This document shows, piece by piece, positions 1 through 6,877 of a DNA stretch of 10,912 nt. A program made the position numbers and the translations under genes. Every line of letters starts with the position of its first letter. Position 1 is the first letter of the stretch. The notes beneath the pieces were generated by a model. It ran no database searches. It saw only the letters and a program-made list of their open reading frames with translations, and was not told where the DNA came from. This DNA comes from an uncultured Chloroflexota bacterium (lineage in GTDB: Bacteria; Chloroflexota; Limnocylindria; Limnocylindrales; CSP1-4), in the NCBI GenBank assembly GCA_903924005.1, contig CAIXZV010000382.1, forward strand, positions 1-10,912, in the 5' to 3' direction.

Positions 1-2
1 CC

Positions 3-1091
3 GCCACCTTCCTGTCCCGGGCCAGAGCGGTGCGTGACACAACCACCGGTGCGTTCTTCACTGAGCTGTCGGGCACGCGACTCCTCGATTCGCTCCGCCT
101 CGCCGTGCAGCAGGCGCAGACGCAGGCCGGGAGCGGCGGGAAGCTCGCCACCGCACTGGAGACGGAGCTGCTGGGATCAGGCCAGAGCAAGACCGCCGTC
201 CTTCTGACCGTCCACCTGGACGGGGCCGAACCGGTCCAGATCGTCGTGGCGAAGGGCGCCATCAGCGTGCCCGAGGCCAACATCTACGCGGAGCTTGGCC
301 CGAAGGACATCACCCAGAAGCTGTTGGCGCCCCTTGTGGAGCACGCCGACGGCAACCAGGCTGTGCTGCTGACGGAATACGCGCCCGGGCGCAAGGTGCC
401 GCCGGGCGACCTGGGCCTGCACCAACTGGCGTTCGCAACCGCAGATGCTCCGTACGCCGGCGCCATCGGCTCGCTGGACGGACGGATCTGGCTGAGGACC
501 AAGGCCGGAGATCCCGCGCTGCCCAACAGCCCGGAGCAGGCGCTGTTCAACAAGGACCTCCACCTCGGCAACATCAACGTCGCCGAGAAGGGCGGCACGG
601 CCACGGCTCGGGTCGTGGACTTCGACCCAGCGAAGGACGTCCTCGCCGACGAGGACGGGTACTGGCTGGCCACGCTGTGCCGCCGGAACCCCTATCGGGA
701 CTTCGGGGCCGAGTCGGTGGTGAACTACGGCGCCTACTTGGATGGCGTCGTGGAGGCGTATGCGGTTGAGCCGGGCTCTTCACGCCAGGCCGGCTTCGAC
801 ATGCTCCGGAGGCTAGCGGCCCAAGTGGACACACCGGCGGGGCGGACCAAGGCCGAGACGGTCGACGTGACGCTCACGGCCGAGACGGCCGATTTCGGCG
901 GTCATGTCGCAAAGGCACTCCGGGACTACCTTGCCGCCAACGGCCAGAGCCTCGTCCCGGGTCCGTTGCTGGCCGTCTGGCCCGGCCCGGCTGGCTGGCC
1001 GGGCTCAACCGTCAACCTCGCGCCGCTGGGGATGCTGGCCATCCTGCCGCGGCGCCGATCCCGCCCGGATTGGGGGGCATTCGCGGCCTGA
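3..1091 (+). CDS. Kinase-fold (APH-like) protein, left-truncated
   Basis: This is a probable phosphotransferase of the protein-kinase/aminoglycoside-phosphotransferase fold; its substrate is unknown. The frame is open to the left edge, so the true start may lie outside the window. The first start codon inside is GTG at 30, and residues are numbered from it. Visible landmarks are a VVAK lysine strand (K75) followed by possible helix-C glutamates (E82 or E88), a hinge-like stretch LLTEYAPG (113-120), a catalytic-loop match NKDLHLGN (174-181, with D and N in place and His replaced by Asn before KD), and DFD (197-199) as the metal-binding DFG equivalent. The tail after about 310 is rich in Pro, Gly and Trp and looks poorly conserved. 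The next gene starts 238 bases downstream and appears to have its own promoter, so no operon partner is visible. The kinase fold is fairly well supported by motif order; any antibiotic or small-molecule substrate is speculation. Confidence 0.7.
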   Translation, partial: ATFLSRARAVRDTTTGAFFTELSGTRLLDSLRLAVQQAQTQAGSGGKLATALETELLGSGQSKTAVLLTVHLDGAEPVQIVVAKGAISVPEANIYAELGPKDITQKLLAPLVEHADGNQAVLLTEYAPGRKVPPGDLGLHQLAFATADAPYAGAIGSLDGRIWLRTKAGDPALPNSPEQALFNKDLHLGNINVAEKGGTATARVVDFDPAKDVLADEDGYWLATLCRRNPYRDFGAESVVNYGAYLDGVVEAYAVEPGSSRQAGFDMLRRLAAQVDTPAGRTKAETVDVTLTAETADFGGHVAKALRDYLAANGQSLVPGPLLAVWPGPAGWPGSTVNLAPLGMLAILPRRRSRPDWGAFAA

Positions 1092-1123
1092 GCGCGTTGC
1101 CCGGCGTCATGTCCCCCACCGCG

Positions 1124-1217
1124 CACCTGTCAGATGGTTCCAATATCGCGGAACCACCCGTGGACAACTCCGCACAAGACCAGCCCACAGATAGTTTGGC
1201 TTGCGCCGAAGCACCCG
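1124..1217. repeat. Palindromic intergenic repeat, copy 1 (decayed)
   Basis: This stretch aligns with 4711-4803 with a single one-base gap. Positions 1124-1167 match 4711-4754 at 36 of 44 bases, and a second block around 1194-1210 (GTTTGGCTTGCGCCGAA) matches 4780-4796. It contains the motif GTTCC-N8-GGAAC at 1137-1154. The right arm has lost most of the inverted symmetry that copy 2 keeps. It lies upstream of the ABC-2 exporter operon, in the same orientation as copy 2 downstream of it. Confidence 0.65.
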
Positions 1218-1264
1218 CACGACGACCTCTAGCCACGCCACCCGGGCGCGGCCGGGCACCGGAC

Positions 1265-1293
1265 TTGCCAATTGATATGGATAGTGGCACTAT
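1265..1293 (+). promoter_or_regulatory. Candidate promoter of the ABC-2 exporter operon
   Basis: A -35-like TTGCCA (1265-1270) is separated by 17 bases from a weak -10-like CACTAT (1288-1293). The predicted start of transcription would be around 1300, about 30 bases before the ATG of the ATPase gene. The -35 is reasonable and the -10 is poor; the overlap with a perfect palindrome (1279-1295) is the stronger argument that regulation happens here. Confidence 0.4.
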
Positions 1294-1295
1294 CC
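1279..1295. promoter_or_regulatory. Perfect 17-bp palindromic operator
   Basis: GGATAGTGGCACTATCC is an exact inverted repeat with 8-base arms around a single central G. It overlaps the candidate spacer and -10 and ends 34 bases before the ATG of the ABC-2 ATPase gene. This size and position are typical of a dimeric repressor such as a TetR- or MarR-family protein. No TetR gene is in the window, and the MarR gene at 8400 has a different palindrome at its own promoter, so the cognate regulator is probably encoded elsewhere. Confidence 0.6.
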
Positions 1296-1329
1296 GTTCC
1301 AACACCAGTACCCGAGGAGTCCATCCAGC

Positions 1330-2292
1330 ATGACCGGCGAGCCACAGGCGCCCGTTGTCCTCTCCGTCCGCGGCCTCCGCAAGCGCTATGGGGACCTCGA
1401 GGCCGTCAAGGACGTCAGCTTCGACATCCGTGAGGGCGAAACCTACGGCCTGCTGGGCCCAAACGGCGCCGGCAAGTCCACCACCATCTCCATCGTCTGC
1501 GGTCTGCTGCGCCGCGACGCGGGCGAGGTCACCGTGGACGGCAAGCCCATCGACACAGGCGCGGTTGCGGCAAAGGCGGGCATCGGCGTGGTCCCCCAGG
1601 ACCTCGCCATCTACCCCGATCTGAGCGCCCGCGAGAACCTGACGTTCTTTGGCCGTCTCTACGGTCTTGGCGGCGCTCGCCTCAAGAGCCGCATCGATAC
1701 CTGTCTGGAACTGGTGGGTCTTGCCGATCGCGCCAACGAGCGCACCGACCACTTCAGCGGCGGCATGCAGCGCCGGCTCAACATCGCCATCGGCATGCTG
1801 CACGAGCCACGGCTGCTCCTGCTCGATGAGCCCACGGTGGGCGTTGATCCGCAAAGCCGCAACGCCATCCTCGAGTCCATCGCCGCGCTGGGTCGCGAGG
1901 GCATGGCCGTCCTCTACACCACGCACTACATGGAGGAGGCAGAGCGCCTCTGCGACCGTGTCGGGATCATCGATGCGGGCGAGATCCGCGCCGAGGGCAC
2001 GCGCCGCGAGCTTGTGGCGCTGGTTGGGCAGCGTGACGAGGTGCGCCTCACGGCGACCGGAGATCTGGGTGCCGCGACAAAGGCCGTTGGCGCGCTCCCG
2101 GGCGTGGGCGGGGCTGTGGTCCGCGACGGCGTGCTGGAGCTTGTGGTGGACGACGCGCGCGGCATGCTCCCCCGCTTGCTTGACGCCGTGGACAAGGCAG
2201 GCGCCACAGTCCGCGGCGTGGACGTGGTCCAGCCGGACCTTGAGGCCGTGTTCCTCCACCTCACCGGCCGCGCGCTGCGCGACGCGAGCTAG
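1330..2292 (+). CDS. ABC-2 exporter ATP-binding protein
   Basis: This is the cytoplasmic ATPase that powers the two membrane proteins encoded just downstream. The 320-residue sequence has every core motif: Walker A GPNGAGKS (43-50), Q-loop Q90, signature FSGGM (142-146), Walker B LLLLDEP (162-168, with catalytic Glu) and H-loop H199. The tail after about residue 230 is the variable C-terminal domain common in DrrA/NatA/CcmA-like ATPases. The ATG at 1330 follows GAGGAG at 1314-1319. The first permease starts 15 bases after its stop, and all three genes look like one transcript. DrrA/YbhF-type ATPases serve drug, lipid or ion exporters; the substrate cannot be read from this sequence. The palindrome at 1279-1295 probably controls the operon. 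Confidence 0.95.
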   Translation: MTGEPQAPVVLSVRGLRKRYGDLEAVKDVSFDIREGETYGLLGPNGAGKSTTISIVCGLLRRDAGEVTVDGKPIDTGAVAAKAGIGVVPQDLAIYPDLSARENLTFFGRLYGLGGARLKSRIDTCLELVGLADRANERTDHFSGGMQRRLNIAIGMLHEPRLLLLDEPTVGVDPQSRNAILESIAALGREGMAVLYTTHYMEEAERLCDRVGIIDAGEIRAEGTRRELVALVGQRDEVRLTATGDLGAATKAVGALPGVGGAVVRDGVLELVVDDARGMLPRLLDAVDKAGATVRGVDVVQPDLEAVFLHLTGRALRDAS

Positions 2293-2307
2293 CCGGACGA
2301 CACCGAC

Positions 2308-3504
2308 ATGCTCACCGATCTCCGCGTCGCGGTCCTGATCGCCGCAAAGGACCTCCGCCAGCGTCTCCGCGACCGTTCGGCAATCCTCGTGTCCATCGTG
2401 GCGCCCCTGGGGCTCGCGATCATCTTCAGCGGTCTGCTGGGCAACACCACCGCGTTCCACGCGCGGTACGTCGTGGCGAACCTCGACGGCGGCCAGCTCG
2501 CCACCGTGCTCCGCAAGGACGTCATCGGCGCCCTCGTGACGGTGAAGGTTGCCGATGTGACGGACGCCGCCACACGGGACGAGGCCATTGCGCTGGTCAC
2601 GGACGGCAAGGCCGACGCCGCGTTTGTGATCCCCGCAGGCTTCACCGCCGCGATCAACGCGGGCCAGGGCGCCACCATCGAGATTGCCGGCGCACGAAAC
2701 GCCACGCTGGAAACCGAGGTGGCCCGTGCGGTGGCCCAGCGCTTTGGCGATGGCGTTGTCTCGGTGCAGCTCGCGGTTGCTACTGCCGCGCACCTCAAGG
2801 GCGCCCCGCTTGACGGGCCTGCAACGGGCGCCATCGTGACCGCCGCCGCTGCCGCCACCCCCGCGGTCAACCTGACCGATGACGTGGCGCGCCTGCGGCA
2901 GCTCTCCATGGCCACCTACTTCTCAGCATCCATGGCCATCCTGTTCTTGTTCTTCTCCGCGCAGATCGGCATCGTCAGCCTCTTTGACGAGCGCCGCGCC
3001 GGCACCCTCGCGCGGATCCTCGCCGGGCCCATCCGCCCGTGGTCCGTGCTGTTTGGCAAGCTCCTCGCGGGCTTCGCGATGGGCGTCGTGTCCATCACGG
3101 TTCTGGTGACCGCCACGACGCTTGCCATTGGCGCCGACTGGGGTCCGCCGCTCGGGGTGGCGCTGATTGGGGTGACCGCGATCATCGCGGCCATCGGCAT
3201 CTCCACGCTGGTGGCGTCGTTCGCCAAGACCGGCGAGTCCGCCGGTGCCGCAGGCTCCGCCGTGGCGATCACGCTGGGTGTGCTGGGCGGCTCGTTCACC
3301 GTGAGCAGCCAATCGCCCGACTCCATGGCGACGATTGCGCTATTCACCCCGCACGGGTGGTTCCTGCGGGGTCTGGGCGAACTCCACGGTGCGGGGGCAA
3401 CCGCCGCCGACGCGCTGCCCGCGGCCGGCGTGCTGCTCGCGATGGGCCTCGCGACCCTGGCGCTCGGCCTCGTCCGCACCCGCAAGTTGGTGACCGCCCG
3501 ATGA
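2308..3504 (+). CDS. ABC-2 type permease, subunit 1
   Basis: This is the membrane half of an ABC-2 exporter (398 residues). A first membrane helix at about 25-44 follows the cytoplasmic stretch KDLRQRLRDRSA. A large extracytoplasmic domain spans about 45-200, and a C-terminal membrane domain of five helices begins near 205. Residues 225-242 (LFDERRAGTLARILAGPI) match the family's conserved 'E-x-G-T-L-x-x-L-x-x-x-P' cytoplasmic helix, and a late P-x-x-W-like stretch (TPHGW, 347-351) is also typical. The ATG lies 15 bases after the ATPase stop without a strong Shine-Dalgarno, suggesting coupled translation. The 3' end overlaps the second permease by four bases (ATGA). The arrangement of one ATPase plus two non-identical permeases recalls YbhF-YbhS-YbhR-type drug exporters. 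The exported molecule is unknown. Confidence 0.92.
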   Translation: MLTDLRVAVLIAAKDLRQRLRDRSAILVSIVAPLGLAIIFSGLLGNTTAFHARYVVANLDGGQLATVLRKDVIGALVTVKVADVTDAATRDEAIALVTDGKADAAFVIPAGFTAAINAGQGATIEIAGARNATLETEVARAVAQRFGDGVVSVQLAVATAAHLKGAPLDGPATGAIVTAAAAATPAVNLTDDVARLRQLSMATYFSASMAILFLFFSAQIGIVSLFDERRAGTLARILAGPIRPWSVLFGKLLAGFAMGVVSITVLVTATTLAIGADWGPPLGVALIGVTAIIAAIGISTLVASFAKTGESAGAAGSAVAITLGVLGGSFTVSSQSPDSMATIALFTPHGWFLRGLGELHGAGATAADALPAAGVLLAMGLATLALGLVRTRKLVTAR

Positions 3505-4676
3505 TCGACATCCGCAAGGCCATCGAGATTGGCCGCGTCAACCTGCTCCGCCAGGTCCGCGACCGCAGCGACCTGTTCTTCGTCTTCGTCCTGCCCACCA
3601 TCATCATCGTTGCGCTGGGTCTCCAGTTCGGCGGCATGACGCTTGTCCGCGTTGGCATCGTCGCCCCCACTGGCGATGCCGCGGCCACGGCCCTCGTGGC
3701 GCAGATCAAGGGCGACAGCAAGACGCTGGACCTCCGCACCGTCGCCACGGTGGACGAACTGCGCAGCCTGGTGGAGCGCGGGCGTCTCGAGGCGGGCGTC
3801 GTCATCCCCAACGGGTTTGGCGCAGCGCTGTCCGGCACCGGGACCGTGTCGGTGACGTATCTCGCAACCACCGGCGCCCTGACCAGCGGCGTGCGGGCGC
3901 CCATCGAGGCGGCGGTGGCGCGGCTGGCGGCCATCACCACCGCGGCCCGCATTGCGTCAGGCGCCACCGGTACCGATGCGGCCGCTGCGCGCCCGCTTGC
4001 CGAAAACCTCTACGACACCGTCCCGGGCATCACCATCGACGCCAAGACCGTGGGCGAAGCCGGCATGTTCGCGGGCTTCTCCGGGTTCACGTTTGGCGCA
4101 TCCACCCAGCTGGTGCTGTTCATGTTCCTCACGTCGATGACGGCTGCCGGCCGCCTCGTCTGGTCACGCAAGATCGGCGTGTCGCGCCGGATGGTTTCCA
4201 CGCCCACGTCGGTGGCCACCATCGTGGCCGGCGAGGCGCTGGGGCGCTTTGGCGTCGCCATGCTGCAGGCGGGCTACATCATCGCCGTGTCATCGCTGGT
4301 CTTCGGGGTGTCATGGGGCGATCCCCTTGCGGCCGGAGCCCTCATCGCGCTGTTTGGCGTGGTTGCGGCTGGCGTGGCGCTGCTGGTAGGCGCGCTGGCC
4401 CGCACGCCTGATCAGGCGTCGTCTATGGGCGTGTTCGTCGGTCTGGCCATGGGCGCGCTTGGCGGGTCGATGATCCCCTTCCAGGTCATGCCGCCGCTGA
4501 TGCAGAACATTGCGCGGCTGCTGCCACAGTCGTGGACGCTGCTGGGGATCCAGACGCTGATCCGCGATGGCGGCGGGATCGCCTCAGTCGCGCCAAACCT
4601 CGCCGTGCTGGCCGTGTGGGCCGTGGGCGTCATGGCGCTGGCGTCCTGGCGCTTCCGCAAGGCCATCACCGGCTAG
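3501..4676 (+). CDS. ABC-2 type permease, subunit 2
   Basis: This second ABC-2 membrane subunit (391 residues) is a paralogue of the gene before it and probably forms a heterodimer with it. The ATG at 3501 overlaps the preceding stop as ATGA. The same frame stays open far upstream (to 3039), but that part lies inside the first permease and is not the real start. The layout repeats subunit 1: the opening motif NLLRQVRDRSD (14-24), a first helix at about 25-42, an extracytoplasmic domain at about 45-200, and a membrane domain from about 202. The cytoplasmic helix RKIGVSRRMVSTP (223-235) and the late segment GGSMIPFQVMPP (321-332) followed by LLPQSW (340-345) are ABC-2 hallmarks. It is the last gene of the operon and is followed by the second palindromic repeat. 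Confidence 0.92.
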   Translation: MIDIRKAIEIGRVNLLRQVRDRSDLFFVFVLPTIIIVALGLQFGGMTLVRVGIVAPTGDAAATALVAQIKGDSKTLDLRTVATVDELRSLVERGRLEAGVVIPNGFGAALSGTGTVSVTYLATTGALTSGVRAPIEAAVARLAAITTAARIASGATGTDAAAARPLAENLYDTVPGITIDAKTVGEAGMFAGFSGFTFGASTQLVLFMFLTSMTAAGRLVWSRKIGVSRRMVSTPTSVATIVAGEALGRFGVAMLQAGYIIAVSSLVFGVSWGDPLAAGALIALFGVVAAGVALLVGALARTPDQASSMGVFVGLAMGALGGSMIPFQVMPPLMQNIARLLPQSWTLLGIQTLIRDGGGIASVAPNLAVLAVWAVGVMALASWRFRKAITG

Positions 4677-4710
4677 GGCATCACCGGAGGAGGCGGGTCT
4701 CCCTGCCTGC

Positions 4711-4803
4711 CACCCGTCAGATAGTTCCAACAACGCGGAACGATCTGTGGAAAAGCCGGCCCTGCGATATCCACAAGTCGTTCCGCTTGAGCGGAACTAC
4801 CCG
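4711..4803. repeat. Palindromic intergenic repeat, copy 2 (well preserved)
   Basis: This is an imperfect inverted repeat of 78 bases, 4722-4799, with 30-base arms agreeing at 23 positions. Each arm holds an inner palindrome of the form GTTCC-N8-GGAAC: GTTCCAACAACGCGGAAC at 4724-4741 and the perfect GTTCCGCTTGAGCGGAAC at 4780-4797. Inside these sit TGTGGA (4746-4751) and its complement TCCACA (4770-4775). The element could fold as one long hairpin or as two hairpins. It lies between convergent genes and is related to 1124-1217. It resembles ERIC/BIME-class intergenic repeats in general design, but I do not recognise the family. Confidence 0.75.
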
Positions 4804-4845
4804 GAATCTGGCCGGCAGCGGCAACCACCGCCCGGCCGCGTGGCC

Positions 4846-4889
4846 GTGCCGCCGTGCCGGCGTGCCGGCGTGCCGGCGTGCCGGCGTGC
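4846..4889. repeat. 8-bp tandem repeat (GTGCCGGC), about 5.5 copies
   Basis: One imperfect unit (GTGCCGCC, 4846-4853) is followed by four exact units GTGCCGGC (4854-4885) and a partial unit GTGC (4886-4889). The array ends one base before the stop codon of the minus-strand membrane protein gene (4891-4893). Each unit contains the self-complementary GCCGGC, so transcripts from either strand could fold. It sits where two convergent transcripts meet. Confidence 0.85.
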
Positions 4890-4890
4890 T

Positions 4891-5307
4891 TCAGGCGAAG
4901 ATGCCGAAGACCGCGAGGAGCGCCACCACGACGCCGAGGATTGAGAGACCCTGACCAAACGCCGCCGTCACGATTGCCGCACCGCGCAGCCGGACGAGGT
5001 CGAGCTTGCCGGGCGCCGCGCTTGCCTCGGTATACCGTCGGGCGGCAAGGACGATGACCGACCCGCCACAGAGCGCGGCAAGCGGCGCCAGCAGCGCGAT
5101 CGGCGGTGTGCCGGCCCCCATCGCCGCCGCCAGTAGTGCCACAACGAACCCCAGGACCGCCTGGCCTGCCGCAAACGACGTCAGCACGATCAGGGTGCTG
5201 CGCCGGACGGGCTCGCCCCCCAGCGCCAACGCGTCGCGCGCCACGAGCGCGGTCGCGAACAGGCCAACGAGGCCGGTGATGACGCCAGCCGTAATCCCGT
5301 TGTCCAC
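4891..5307 (-). CDS. Four-helix membrane protein resembling a V-type ATPase proteolipid
   Basis: This is a 138-residue, very hydrophobic protein with four predicted membrane helices (about 5-25, 36-62, 68-90, 108-137). Helices 2 and 4 are related: the stretch ending LGFVVALLA (52-60) aligns without gaps to LGVVVALLA (124-132). This two-hairpin duplication and the sequence style match the 16-kDa c subunit (NtpK/AtpK) of V-type ATPases. Aligned on the shared Gly (53 and 125), Q119 falls where the ion-binding Glu of helix 4 should be, and Q49 falls where NtpK has a Gln ligand (from memory of the family). No acidic residue lies in helix 2 or 4, so it should not work as a normal rotor subunit. I chose the GTG at 5307 because GGAGG lies five bases before it; the frame stays open upstream. 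No other ATPase genes are present. It follows the anti-sigma gene by 76 bases on the same strand and may be co-transcribed. The family assignment is inference. Confidence 0.7.
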   Translation of the reverse strand: MDNGITAGVITGLVGLFATALVARDALALGGEPVRRSTLIVLTSFAAGQAVLGFVVALLAAAMGAGTPPIALLAPLAALCGGSVIVLAARRYTEASAAPGKLDLVRLRGAAIVTAAFGQGLSILGVVVALLAVFGIFA

Positions 5308-5312
5308 AATGT

Positions 5313-5317
5313 CCTCC
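5313..5317 (-). promoter_or_regulatory. Shine-Dalgarno deciding the GTG start at 5307
   Basis: GGAGG on the minus strand lies five bases before GTG (5307-5305). The frame continues 43 codons further upstream, but that part is not hydrophobic, has no comparable ribosome site, and would overlap the end of the anti-sigma gene. This site supports the shorter 138-residue protein. Confidence 0.7.
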
Positions 5318-5352
5318 GCTGCGGCCGCACACCGAGGTTGTCGGCGCGTTGG

Positions 5353-5369
5353 ACGGCCATTGTGGCCGT
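5353..5369. promoter_or_regulatory. Small hairpin after the anti-sigma gene
   Basis: ACGGCC-ATTGT-GGCCGT is a perfect 6-base stem with a 5-base loop, lying 14 bases past the stop of the minus-strand anti-sigma gene. There is no T-run, so it is not a classical intrinsic terminator. It could mark an RNA-processing point or reduce read-through into the membrane protein gene, or it may be chance in GC-rich DNA. Confidence 0.35.
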
Positions 5370-5383
5370 TGGTATGACCGGTG

Positions 5384-6187
5384 TCAGAGCGTCCCGACAA
5401 GCACCGGTGTGCCATCACCGCCGGGGACAGGCACAAGGCTCACACCAAAGCGCGCGCCAGGCTTCAGCAGATCGGCCCAGCCGGCCAGCGACCCTGCCCA
5501 GTAGCCCGTCCCGCCGGTGAACTCCATCCACCCCACCGGTGTCCGCGTGCCGTTGGCCTCCACCCAGCATCGATACGCCTGACCTGGCTCGGGTGCCGGC
5601 AGCGCCCCGGAGACCACAACGATCTCGGTGCTGCTCCAGACGAGCGTCCCGCCCGGCGCGCCATCAGCGGTGGTCAGGGGCGTGATCCAGTGAACGGGAT
5701 CGGCGAGCATGCGATCCATCGTGGCCGCGACCGAGGCCAGATCGGCGGACTCAGCTTGCGCCTGGCGCAGCTCCGCTGTGCGGACCCACGCGAGACCGCC
5801 CGCCCCCAGCGCAACCACCAGCGCAGCCGCCACGGCGAGCCAGGGCAGCCGGCGCGATGAAGCCAGCGACGACCGCCGGCGCGACGCCAGAGCCGCCACG
5901 GGCGTAACCCCAGGCTCCGCCGGCACAGCAGCCGCGAGCACCCGGGCGCGAATCGCGGCAGGGGACTTGAGCGGCCCGAGATCGGCGGCCTCCGACGCCG
6001 CGCGCGCATCGCCGTACGCATCCCACGTCCGGAGCCACGCGGCCACTTCTTGCGTGCACGTCGCGCACTGGCTGACGTGCGCACGCAACGATGCCGAGAC
6101 CGGCGTGGCGTCACGCTCAAGCGCCCGCAGCCGGGCAGGCGCAAGCGCAAGGTCGGCCAACAGCTCGTGCGCCTCAGCGTGGTCCAT
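5384..6187 (-). CDS. RskA-like zinc-motif anti-sigma factor
   Basis: This membrane-anchored anti-sigma factor (267 residues) should hold the sigma factor encoded just upstream. The cytoplasmic N-terminus carries a ZAS-type zinc motif, H-x3-C-x2-C (H37, C41, C44). One membrane helix spans about 114-135, followed by a short charged, possibly coiled stretch (138-160). The C-terminal extracytoplasmic domain (about 180-267) matches the anti-sigma-K family: a SGALPAPEPGQAYRCWVE strand, then the WMEF and GVSLVPVPGG segments. The ATG at 6187 is preceded by GGAGG five bases away and overlaps the sigma gene by 14 bases, giving translational coupling; the frame runs further upstream but only inside the sigma gene. 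In the wider ZAS family zinc release by oxidants can free the sigma factor; proteolysis of the extracytoplasmic side is the other usual route. Confidence 0.88.
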   Translation of the reverse strand: MDHAEAHELLADLALAPARLRALERDATPVSASLRAHVSQCATCTQEVAAWLRTWDAYGDARAASEAADLGPLKSPAAIRARVLAAAVPAEPGVTPVAALASRRRSSLASSRRLPWLAVAAALVVALGAGGLAWVRTAELRQAQAESADLASVAATMDRMLADPVHWITPLTTADGAPGGTLVWSSTEIVVVSGALPAPEPGQAYRCWVEANGTRTPVGWMEFTGGTGYWAGSLAGWADLLKPGARFGVSLVPVPGGDGTPVLVGTL

Positions 6188-6860
6188 CGCCGCCTCCAAA
6201 CGCCGCAGTGGACCCGCCACGCAACGCGGGCTCGCCCAGCAGGTCCGGCACGCCCTCAAGCACGCCACGGAGGACCGCCAGACCTCGACGGGTCCGCGTC
6301 TTGACGGTCCCGAGCGGCCAGCCAAGTCGCTCGGCCACCTCCATCTGCGTGAGCCCCTCGTCGTACGCCAGCTCCAGCGGGCGGCGCTCAACCTCGGGCA
6401 TCGCCGACAGGGCGGTCCGCACGACGGCCCGCGTCCACTCGCGCGTCACCACGACGTCAGGCGCCGTGTCCCGGTCAGCACCGCCGCCCACAAGCCGGCC
6501 GGTCGAGAGCGCCCGCTCCAGCGCGTCGGTCACGTCTTCGTCTCCCCCGGCAGGATCAACCAGCCTTGGGCGGCGCGCCGCCGCCCGCGTCCGGTCAATG
6601 GCCTTGTTCCGCGCAATCCGCAGCAGCCACCCGACAAGGGTCCCAGCCGCAGGCTCGTACGTGTGCGCCTGCCGCCAGAACGCGAGGAAGGCGTCCTGGA
6701 CAACCTCCTCGGCCGCCTGCCGATCGCGCGTGAACCTCGCCACTGCCCCAAACAGGATATCGGCGTGGCGGTCGTACACGGCGCCGAACGCGGCCTCGTC
6801 GCCGCCCGCCACGCGCGCGGCAAGGGCGGCATCGTCCACGGAGAGGCGCTCACCGGTCAC
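6174..6860 (-). CDS. ECF sigma factor, SigK-like
   Basis: This is an extracytoplasmic-function sigma-70 family protein (228 residues) that directs RNA polymerase to stress promoters. Region 2 is clear: FGAVYDRHADILFGAV, then EEVVQDAFLAFWR and the GTLVGWLLRIARNKAIDRTR block that contacts the -10 element. Region 4 is the helix-turn-helix LELAYDEGLTQMEVAERLG followed by TVKTRTRRGLAVLR, which reads the -35. The linker is unusually long and Gly/Asp-rich, and there are no cysteines, so any redox sensing must be in the anti-sigma. The start is GTG at 6860, with GAGGA seven bases before it. It lies only 17 bases after the cupredoxin stop and overlaps the anti-sigma gene, so all three form one operon. 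The pairing with an RskA-type anti-sigma places it in the SigK/SigL/ECF19-like groups; the exact group is inference. Confidence 0.92.
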   Translation of the reverse strand: MTGERLSVDDAALAARVAGGDEAAFGAVYDRHADILFGAVARFTRDRQAAEEVVQDAFLAFWRQAHTYEPAAGTLVGWLLRIARNKAIDRTRAAARRPRLVDPAGGDEDVTDALERALSTGRLVGGGADRDTAPDVVVTREWTRAVVRTALSAMPEVERRPLELAYDEGLTQMEVAERLGWPLGTVKTRTRRGLAVLRGVLEGVPDLLGEPALRGGSTAAFGGGDGPR

Positions 6861-6877
6861 CCGCGCATCCTCGCACG

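Noticed and set aside
980..1004. Hairpin GCCCGGC...GCCGGGC near the end of the kinase-like gene as a terminator
   Set aside because: It lies inside the reading frame, has an 11-base loop and no T-run, and such stems are common in GC-rich DNA.
1296..1304. A third GTTCCAACA half-site resembling the palindromic repeat
   Set aside because: Nine bases match copy 2, but the second half and the surrounding sequence do not, so it is probably chance.
1012..2793. Long open frame on the minus strand opposite the ABC-2 ATPase and permease (593 codons)
   Set aside because: It is a codon-bias shadow: rich in His, Arg, Asp and Ala with no recognisable domain, and it covers a well-supported ATPase on the other strand.
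4664..4687. Short direct repeat CATCACCGG across the stop of permease 2
   Set aside because: Only nine exact bases repeat at a 15-base spacing; too little to claim a functional or mobile feature.
4746..4775. DnaA-box-like sequences (TGTGGAAAA and ATATCCACA) suggesting an origin
   Set aside because: Only two near-matches occur, both inside the inverted repeat, with no dnaA, dnaN or AT-rich unwinding region nearby.
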